Shown here piece by piece: positions 4,977-9,340 of a DNA stretch of 9,340 nt. Each line of letters starts with the position of its first letter. The stretch's first letter is position 1. Both the position numbers and the translations under genes were made by a program. Below the pieces are notes generated by a model. It saw only the letters and a list, made by a program, of their open reading frames with translations, searched no databases and was not told where the DNA came from. Where the stretch lies: NCBI GenBank assembly GCA_019322455.1, contig JAHWIT010000089.1, positions 1 through 9,340 of the forward strand, read 5' to 3'. This DNA comes from Candidatus Woesearchaeota archaeon (GTDB lineage Archaea > Nanobdellota > Nanobdellia > Woesearchaeales > WJKL01).

Positions 4977-5010
4977 ATAAGGATTTCATCCTTATCAACC
5001 TGTGTACCAT
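4936..5010 (-). CDS. Putative leaderless leader peptide (24 aa) repeating the SecY C-terminal tail
   Basis: From ATG 5010 a 24-codon frame runs to TAA at 4936-4938, 4 nt before the DUF106 start. It ends in HPMMRKFME, identical to the last nine residues of SecY; before this it reads MVHRLIRMKSLLKDR, weakly like the SecY stretch VYRLYEEVAKQHMMDM with a two-residue gap. In the shared 30 nt including the stop, all four base differences are synonymous (CGT/AGA, AAA/AAG, TGA/TAA). A TATA box 25 bp before the ATG suggests leaderless translation. The end codons supply the Shine-Dalgarno of DUF106. The frame is open further up, to a GTG at 5028. It may be a leader peptide or the relic of a duplicated secY end. 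Confidence 0.45.
   Translation of the reverse strand: MVHRLIRMKSLLKDRHPMMRKFME
4960..4995 (-). promoter_or_regulatory. Candidate attenuator-like chain of alternately pairing segments
   Basis: In minus-strand order there are four segments: 1 AUAAGGAU (4988-4995), 2 AUCCUUAU (4977-4984), 3 AAGGAU (4969-4974) and 4 AUCCU (4960-4964). Segments 1 and 2 form a perfect 8-bp hairpin with GAA loop; 2 and 3 can instead pair over 6 bp; 3 and 4 over 5 bp. All lie inside the short SecY-tail frame and upstream of the DUF106 ribosome-binding site. A ribosome on the frame would choose between the structures. Regulation is inferred. Confidence 0.4.
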
Positions 5011-5031
5011 TTTTCGTTCGAATGGCACGAA

Positions 5032-5039
5032 TTTATAAA
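5032..5039 (-). promoter_or_regulatory. Internal TATA box between secY and DUF106
   Basis: TTTATAAA, a near-ideal archaeal TATA element, is centred 25 bp upstream of the ATG at 5010. It could drive DUF106, L34e and L14e apart from the upstream ribosomal genes. Confidence 0.5.
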
Positions 5040-5051
5040 CCTAATGCTTTT

Positions 5052-6440
5052 TCACTCCATAAATTTACGCATCATAGGATGCATATCCATCATATGTTGT
5101 TTTGCAACCTCTTCATATAACCTATAAACAATCATAACAGTTAATAATATACCAGTTCCATGAGCCAAAGCCCCTGTTAAATCAGCAATAGAAGCTAAAA
5201 ACCCAACTAAAATAGCTCCCATAACAGTTAAAGGCCAAATATACCTGTTCAACAATCTCTCAAGTACTCTTTGATCACGCCTAAAACCAGGTATCTGTAA
5301 TCCTGATGATAGTATCTGATTTGCCTGGCTTCTTGCATCCATTCCAGAAGTTTGCACCCAAAATATTGAAAACACAACAGCTCCGCCAATCATAATCAGC
5401 ATATAAACAATTGCATGCGTAATATCAGGCAATGTTAAACTTCCTTTAATCACCTTTCCAACAACATCTGGAGAAAACAGCCAAGCAACTAATCCAGAAA
5501 CAGGCGTATTCCCCACAAACCTTCCTAATATTGGAAAACCCCAATTCTGCAATAACCTAGCCCATAACTGTATATTAGCAAGTAAAGCAGCAATTAAAAT
5601 AACAGGAATATTGGAGGTATAAATAAAACTCAAAGGCCATCTCATACCATGTCCTCTAACCCTTCCAAAAGACAAAGGAATTTCTACCTTCATTGCCTGT
5701 CCATAAACAGCAATCACAAAAACAAAGATAGTAGACAAAACAGCAGCAATCATCAAAGCAGCAGTAATAGGATCTCCTGCAGATAAACTTTGAAACAAAG
5801 CAGGGATTGCCCCTGTCGCAATATTTGGATTAGCAGGACTAGGTAATGGACTTAAAGCCCTTATAAAAATTGATTCAGACACACCAGCTGCAATAAATAA
5901 TGAAATACCAGAACCAAATCCCCACTTGCTAATTACTTCATCCATAAACAAGATCAAAATTCCGCCTAAAAATAATTGAAACACAAGCAGTAATTGAACA
6001 TTAAAATACATAGCAGTTCCAGCTAATTCTGCAGCAGGAGCCAATCCTCCCATAAATACATATATCAACGCTTCAAAAATAATAAACAAGAGGGCTAATA
6101 ATTTCTGCACTCCTTGAAATCTTTTCTTTCCTTCTTGTGAAGTTAAATCAAATTTTACAATTCCGCTTCCATTTAACAATTGCAAAACAATAGATGCAGT
6201 TACAATTGGACCAATTCCAAGAGAAATTATTGATCCAAACTTCGCTCCTAATATTAAAGATAAATATTCAAACTGCTGCAAAGCATTTGCTCCTAATCCA
6301 TACAATGGAATTAATCCTAATACAAAGAATATTACCAAAATTATACCAGTCCACTTTAGCTTTTCCTTAAATGAAAGCCTTCTTTGTTGTGGGCCTGTTA
6401 CTTCAGGTAAATTATTTAGTATAGTATTCCAAAATGCCAT
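5052..6440 (-). CDS. secY: Preprotein translocase subunit SecY
   Basis: A 462-residue polytopic protein, the channel subunit of the SecYE-beta translocon for secretion and membrane-protein insertion. About ten hydrophobic segments are visible, starting at about 31-50. The plug/TM2 region is seen at ISLGIGPIVTASIVLQLL (72-89) and the family signature at WGFGSGISLFIAAGV (173-187). The cytoplasmic loop with RVRGHGMRWPLSFIYTSNIP (260-279) contains basic residues used in ribosome docking, and the second large loop has GMDARSQANQI and IPGFRRDQRVLERLLNRYI. The start at ATG 6440 is 2 nt past the uL15 stop and 5 nt after AAGGT; the TTG at 6446 overlaps uL15 and is less likely. It ends with the tail HPMMRKFME, which recurs downstream. 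adk, often found after secY in archaea, is absent. Confidence 0.96.
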   Translation of the reverse strand: MAFWNTILNNLPEVTGPQQRRLSFKEKLKWTGIILVIFFVLGLIPLYGLGANALQQFEYLSLILGAKFGSIISLGIGPIVTASIVLQLLNGSGIVKFDLTSQEGKKRFQGVQKLLALLFIIFEALIYVFMGGLAPAAELAGTAMYFNVQLLLVFQLFLGGILILFMDEVISKWGFGSGISLFIAAGVSESIFIRALSPLPSPANPNIATGAIPALFQSLSAGDPITAALMIAAVLSTIFVFVIAVYGQAMKVEIPLSFGRVRGHGMRWPLSFIYTSNIPVILIAALLANIQLWARLLQNWGFPILGRFVGNTPVSGLVAWLFSPDVVGKVIKGSLTLPDITHAIVYMLIMIGGAVVFSIFWVQTSGMDARSQANQILSSGLQIPGFRRDQRVLERLLNRYIWPLTVMGAILVGFLASIADLTGALAHGTGILLTVMIVYRLYEEVAKQHMMDMHPMMRKFME

Positions 6441-6442
6441 TT

Positions 6443-6949
6443 TCAACCTTCTTTAGTTTGTTCTGTTTTAGCTTTGATTTCTTTTTTAGGCACAGCCTTT
6501 TCAACCTTTTTCAATTCAATAGCTTCTCCACCAGCTGCTTTTATCTTCTCAGCAGCATCCTTTGAAAAACTTGCAGCAGTAATCTTAAACTTCTTAGTTA
6601 ATTTTGCATATCCTAATATCTTGTTAAATCCTAATTTAGCAGCATCAATAACATAATTATCCCCTTCTTTCACAATTAACTTATCAGCTAATAATCTGTC
6701 AAGCTTCTTTTCAAAATAACTTAAATTAATAGCATTTACCTTTTTAGCATATTTCTTCTTAAAACCATACCTTCCAAAATATTTTGTATCCTTCCAAATA
6801 CAAGGCTTTTTTACATCTCCTTTCTTGCCAGTTCCAGCCATGCCTCTGCCTCCTCTACTGCCTGCTCCTCTATGTTTTTTCATTGCTCCCCAGCCATGTG
6901 TATGGCTTCCGCGCTGCCTTGAATTTTTCTTTCTTTTATTGAATGTCAT
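6443..6949 (-). CDS. rpl15: Large ribosomal subunit protein uL15
   Basis: A 168-residue protein with the archaeal/eukaryotic uL15 N-terminus: SHTHGWGAMKKHRGAGSRGG (15-34), then RGMAGTGKKG and CIWKDTKYFGRYGFKKKY. The C-terminal domain includes LGYAKLTKKFKITAASFSKDAAEKIKAAGGEAI in overlapping pieces (about 112-144), the usual rRNA-bound globular end. A Lys/Glu-rich tail of about 20 residues follows. The ATG directly abuts the uL30 stop (TAAATG), so the two are translationally coupled. The protein binds 23S rRNA and bridges domains in late assembly of the 50S subunit; it precedes secY in bacteria and archaea alike. Confidence 0.95.
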   Translation of the reverse strand: MTFNKRKKNSRQRGSHTHGWGAMKKHRGAGSRGGRGMAGTGKKGDVKKPCIWKDTKYFGRYGFKKKYAKKVNAINLSYFEKKLDRLLADKLIVKEGDNYVIDAAKLGFNKILGYAKLTKKFKITAASFSKDAAEKIKAAGGEAIELKKVEKAVPKKEIKAKTEQTKEG

Positions 6950-7357
6950 TTAAATCATCTTTTGGATTAAATTATTTATCTTATCTCCCCTGTATCCAAG
7001 AACTCCTCCAGCCTTAAATGAAAACTTAATTCCCTTTCTCTCAAAACCGCCTCTAGGAGGATGTAATCTGAAAAACCTCTTTTCAGCCTCTTTTCCTTCT
7101 TTATCTTTTGTTTTCTCCAATCTTTTTTCTCTTAACAGCTTTAATGTTTCATCATTTATTTCTCCCCAAGTAATATAATCCTTTACCTTATTCAGCATGC
7201 CTAAAATGCTTGGACTTGAATTAAAAATAACACAAGAATTTTTTCTAAGAAGATTCAGCATATTAAGTGTATCTGCTACTTCTTTTCTTATTCTAATCAT
7301 TCCTCTAATTCTAATTACTGCAATCTTTTTCTCAGGAGCTTCCTTAACATCATTCAT
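6950..7357 (-). CDS. rpl30: Large ribosomal subunit protein uL30
   Basis: A 135-residue archaeal-type uL30. The N-terminal ferredoxin-like part is seen at KIAVIRIRGMIRIRKEVADT (11-30) and LNLLRKNSCVIFNSSPSILG (34-53). The archaeal motifs ITWGEINDETLKLLREKR (62-79) and FRLHPPRGGFERKGIKFSF (96-114) follow, with GGVLGYRG and INNLIQKMI at the end. It is far longer than bacterial L30 but shorter than many archaeal homologues, the linker around residues 80-95 being reduced. The ATG overlaps the end of uS5 by 8 nt, indicating coupled translation. Confidence 0.94.
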   Translation of the reverse strand: MNDVKEAPEKKIAVIRIRGMIRIRKEVADTLNMLNLLRKNSCVIFNSSPSILGMLNKVKDYITWGEINDETLKLLREKRLEKTKDKEGKEAEKRFFRLHPPRGGFERKGIKFSFKAGGVLGYRGDKINNLIQKMI

Positions 7358-8234
7358 TTTTCTTTTCTTCCTCTTCCTTTATTTCTTCCAAAAATTCTTC
7401 ATCTTTTTTATCTTCTTTCACCAAAGCGCCTTCAACTATTCCTAATTTTTTTATATCGTCTTCTTTAATCTTTACTTCAACTAATTGTTTAACAGCAGCA
7501 ATACATGCTTTAATTAAATTAAGCTTTGTCCCTGTTTTTCCAAATGACTTGCTCCACACATCTTTGATTCCAGCTAACTTAAGAATCTTAGCACATTCAT
7601 GTTCTGCACTTAATCCAGTGCCTTTTGGAGCAGACATAAACTTAACCTTTACACTGCCGCATTTTCCTTGAATAGTAAAAGGAATTGAATGAGGCAGTCC
7701 GCAGCCGCATTGCCAGCTTCCGCATCCTCTTTTAATCTTCATAACATTAAGCTTAGCATTTCTTATTGCTTTTTCTCTGGCTGGAACTGTTTCTTTGCTT
7801 TTTCCATATCCCACTCCAACATATCCATTTTCATTTCCAGCAACAGCAAACGTAGCAAACTTAGGCTTGTTTCCTTCTTTTGTTTTCTTCTGAGTCTGTC
7901 TAAATACTCTTCTTTGTCCTCCTCCAAATTTACCTTTTGACTGGCCAACTAACAAAAGATCAACAGAAATATCAGAAATTAACATATCAACTATTTCTGG
8001 TTCTAGAATCTTCAGTCCATTATCTAATATCTCATCTATCTTAGTTATCTTTCCCTCTTTAACATCTTTTCCAAGTTTTGTTTTTGGGTGCCATTTTTCC
8101 ATCTCTATTCTTTTCTTTTCATCATCTTCTTTAATTTCTTTTTTTATCTCCTTTTCTTCTATTTCTTCTACTTCCTGAAGAATTTCTTGTTTTTCTTCTT
8201 CTTCTTGTGTTAGCTTTTTCTTTACTTTTGGCAT
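7350..8234 (-). CDS. rps5: Small ribosomal subunit protein uS5 with charged N- and C-terminal extensions
   Basis: Residues about 47-275 are archaeal uS5: WHPKTKLGKDVKEGKI (48-63), the double-stranded RNA-binding-like part with FRQTQKKTKEGNKPKFATF (111-129) and GNENGYVGVGYGKSKE (133-148), the cysteine-bearing RGCGSWQCGCGLPHSIPF (169-186), and the C-terminal domain with APKGTGLSAEHECAKILKLA (202-221) and DVWSKSFGKTGTKLN. uS5 is needed for decoding accuracy and mRNA entry in the 30S subunit. The start at 8234 is well supported by AGGTGA 9 nt upstream, so the first 45 residues, almost only Glu and Lys and probably helical, are real. A second acidic tail covers 272-294. The total of 294 is long for archaeal uS5. 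C171, C176 and C178 could bind metal. Confidence 0.95.
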   Translation of the reverse strand: MPKVKKKLTQEEEEKQEILQEVEEIEEKEIKKEIKEDDEKKRIEMEKWHPKTKLGKDVKEGKITKIDEILDNGLKILEPEIVDMLISDISVDLLLVGQSKGKFGGGQRRVFRQTQKKTKEGNKPKFATFAVAGNENGYVGVGYGKSKETVPAREKAIRNAKLNVMKIKRGCGSWQCGCGLPHSIPFTIQGKCGSVKVKFMSAPKGTGLSAEHECAKILKLAGIKDVWSKSFGKTGTKLNLIKACIAAVKQLVEVKIKEDDIKKLGIVEGALVKEDKKDEEFLEEIKEEEEKKNE

Positions 8235-8237
8235 TGA

Positions 8238-8816
8238 TTATTTCACCTTTAATATCTTATTTTTTATTTCTTCAAAAACAACTGAAATTTGAGATGGATC
8301 AATATTCTCTTTGATATATCTTGAAAATTGTTTTAATTCTTGTTTATTTTGCTTAAGAAGTTCAACATACTTTGCTATATGGTCTCCTTTTATTCGATCT
8401 TCTTTTGGTAATATATCTTTTGAAAATGGAATCTTAATTCCAGCATCAACTACTCCTTTTAGACAAGCAAAAATCCGTGAACCTTTTATAGGAGTCATTA
8501 ATCCAATATCCAAAACCACTTCTTTTATCTCCTTTGTTTTAGCTTTTTGTCCTAATAATAATCCAGTCAGATATGCAGCAGGAATATTTCCTTTGTTAAA
8601 CTTCCATTCAAATTTATCTAATTCAATTGAATGTGCTGAAACAACAACACTATCTCCCCTAGGATGATATTCTATAATTTGTACTGTTATGTTTTTAAGA
8701 GAAGGCCTTATAACTAATCTTGGTTTATTAGCTAGCAATAACTTCAATCTTTTCTTATAATTTGTTTTTCCTTCTCTTTTTCTTCTGAATTGAACGTTAA
8801 ATGTTTTTTGTCTCAT
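8238..8816 (-). CDS. rpl18: Large ribosomal subunit protein uL18
   Basis: A 192-residue uL18 of the archaeal/eukaryotic (L5) type, which binds 5S rRNA in the central protuberance. Recognisable parts are the basic start with FRRKREGKTNYKKRLKLLLA (10-29), NKPRLVIRPSLKNITVQIIE (30-49), AAYLTGLLLGQKAK (80-93), VVLDIGLMTPIKGSRIFACL (100-119) and VVDAGIKIPFS (122-132), followed by DRIKGDHIAKYVE. The ATG overlaps the L19e stop as ATGA, and uS5 begins 3 nt after its TAA. Length and order are normal for archaea. Confidence 0.95.
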   Translation of the reverse strand: MRQKTFNVQFRRKREGKTNYKKRLKLLLANKPRLVIRPSLKNITVQIIEYHPRGDSVVVSAHSIELDKFEWKFNKGNIPAAYLTGLLLGQKAKTKEIKEVVLDIGLMTPIKGSRIFACLKGVVDAGIKIPFSKDILPKEDRIKGDHIAKYVELLKQNKQELKQFSRYIKENIDPSQISVVFEEIKNKILKVK

Positions 8817-9265
8817 TTTTTACTAGCTAAATCATGTTCTTCAATATACAACTTAATATGTCTCTTGCTTCTAAAGAAACCCCCTTTTGATTTCATATAA
8901 AGTTGCTGATAAACCGAGCTTATGATTATATCTTTTTCCTTTAATTCCTTTAAAAAATTTCTTTGTACTCTTATTCTATTAATCCATGCTTTTTTTTTCC
9001 TCAACCTGGCTGTTTTTTTACCCTTTCTTTTGCCTGCTCCTTTTCTTCTGCCTTTTCTTTTTTGTACAGCAATCTTTCTTGCTCTGACTCTTGAAGCAGC
9101 ATTACTTTGTTTTCTTTTAATAACTCCTTCTGATATTAAAGATCTAATATCTGCTTTAGTTATGGCTTCTTTAATATCCTCTAATCTACTTGTATCCATG
9201 CATATTTTCTTTTCACTGCATTTTAATATCTGTGCAGCAAGTTTTTTTTGAAGATTTAATTTCAT
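8813..9265 (-). CDS. rpl19e: Large ribosomal subunit protein L19e
   Basis: A 150-residue L19e, an archaeal/eukaryotic-only protein on the 50S surface that contributes to intersubunit contacts. The family's sequence is clear throughout: MKLNLQKKLAAQIL (1-14), DTSRLEDIKEAITKADIRSL (24-43), the VIKRKQSNAASRVRARK segment (48-64), a very basic GRRKGAGKRKGKKTARLRKK (72-91), then AWINRIRVQRNFLKELKEK and GGFFRSKRHIKLYIEEH. Length is as expected. The ATG overlaps the TGA of the preceding partial frame, and the gene overlaps uL18 by 4 nt, so three genes are coupled. Confidence 0.96.
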   Translation of the reverse strand: MKLNLQKKLAAQILKCSEKKICMDTSRLEDIKEAITKADIRSLISEGVIKRKQSNAASRVRARKIAVQKRKGRRKGAGKRKGKKTARLRKKKAWINRIRVQRNFLKELKEKDIIISSVYQQLYMKSKGGFFRSKRHIKLYIEEHDLASKK

Positions 9266-9340
9266 TGTGCTTCCTTCTTAATTAAGAGCTTATCTTGCTC
9301 TTTCTTTTCTTTCTCTTTTCTTTCTTCTTCTGTTAATTTT
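9262..9340 (-). CDS. C-terminal end of upstream ribosomal gene, probably L32e (partial)
   Basis: A frame entering from the right edge gives 25 residues, KLTEEERKEKEKKEQDKLLI and a further KKEAQ, ending at TGA that overlaps the L19e ATG. Nothing of the L32e core is visible. The call rests on the conserved archaeal order L32e-L19e and on the same charged-tail style seen in uS5 and L14e here. The alternative frame stops at 9292 and would leave a 26-nt gap. Confidence 0.45.
   Translation of the reverse strand, partial: KLTEEERKEKEKKEQDKLLIKKEAQ

Noticed and set aside
5011..5031. tRNA T-loop-like GTTCGAAT (5016-5023)
   Set aside because: The flanking five bases on each side do not pair, and no acceptor, D-arm or anticodon arm can be built around it.
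6441..6446. TTG start for SecY at 6446, and likewise TTG 3807 (L14e) and TTG 2749 (HEPN)
   Set aside because: In each case an ATG shortly downstream has a Shine-Dalgarno match at proper spacing and coincides with the start of the conserved domain.
7689..7948. Antisense and alternate frames within uS5 (7689-7940 plus, 7763-7948 minus)
   Set aside because: They are shadows of the firmly identified uS5 gene; no conserved motif or ribosome-binding site supports them.
9292..9340. Alternative reading frame at the right edge ending at 9292
   Set aside because: It would leave a 26-nt gap before L19e, whereas the other frame ends in an overlap with the L19e ATG as at neighbouring junctions.

Overview
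This AT-rich window reads as archaeal. The minus strand from the right edge to about 3400 is the distal half of the archaeal spc-type ribosomal operon: (L32e tail) - L19e - uL18 - uS5 - uL30 - uL15 - SecY - DUF106/EMC3-like insertase - L34e - L14e. L19e, L34e, L14e and DUF106 are archaeal/eukaryotic families absent from bacterial operons. Archaeal Shine-Dalgarno matches, T-rich ends and TATA boxes 25-28 bp before leaderless starts agree. The compact genes and the apparent lack of adk and cmk suggest a reduced-genome archaeon such as a DPANN lineage; that placement is inference.

Right part (3400-9340): a tightly packed operon, with most junctions overlapping or separated by 0-14 nt. The exceptions are two gaps. 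The secY/DUF106 gap holds a TATA box, a short reading frame that repeats the last nine residues of SecY, and a chain of mutually exclusive hairpin segments. The L34e/L14e gap is filled exactly by a possible 26-codon frame. Several ribosomal proteins carry long charged tails.

Middle part (1213-3380): accessory genes. A minus-strand pair encodes a winged-helix/minimal nucleotidyltransferase (MNT) protein and a HEPN protein, overlapping by 26 nt and laid out like a type VII (MNT-HEPN) toxin-antitoxin module, with TGTAAC half-sites between TATA box and start. Convergent to it is a plus-strand gene of very different composition. It encodes a zinc ribbon and helix-turn-helix of transposase type joined to a RecB/Cas4-like PD-(D/E)XK nuclease domain. 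I regard this as the most unusual protein in the window.

Left part (1-1103): minus strand. A two-gene unit of tiny Ala-rich proteins (37-aa CxCxxC...HxxxH finger and 59-aa unknown) has the strongest ribosome-binding sites in the window. It is followed, behind a T-rich tract and a separate promoter, by the N-terminal 202 residues of a type I ABC exporter that runs off the left edge.

The right part makes large-subunit and small-subunit proteins together with the SecY translocon and a YidC/EMC3-type insertase, coupling ribosome and membrane-insertion production. The middle looks like a defence or mobile cassette lodged next to the operon's end. No rRNA, tRNA or CRISPR array was found.
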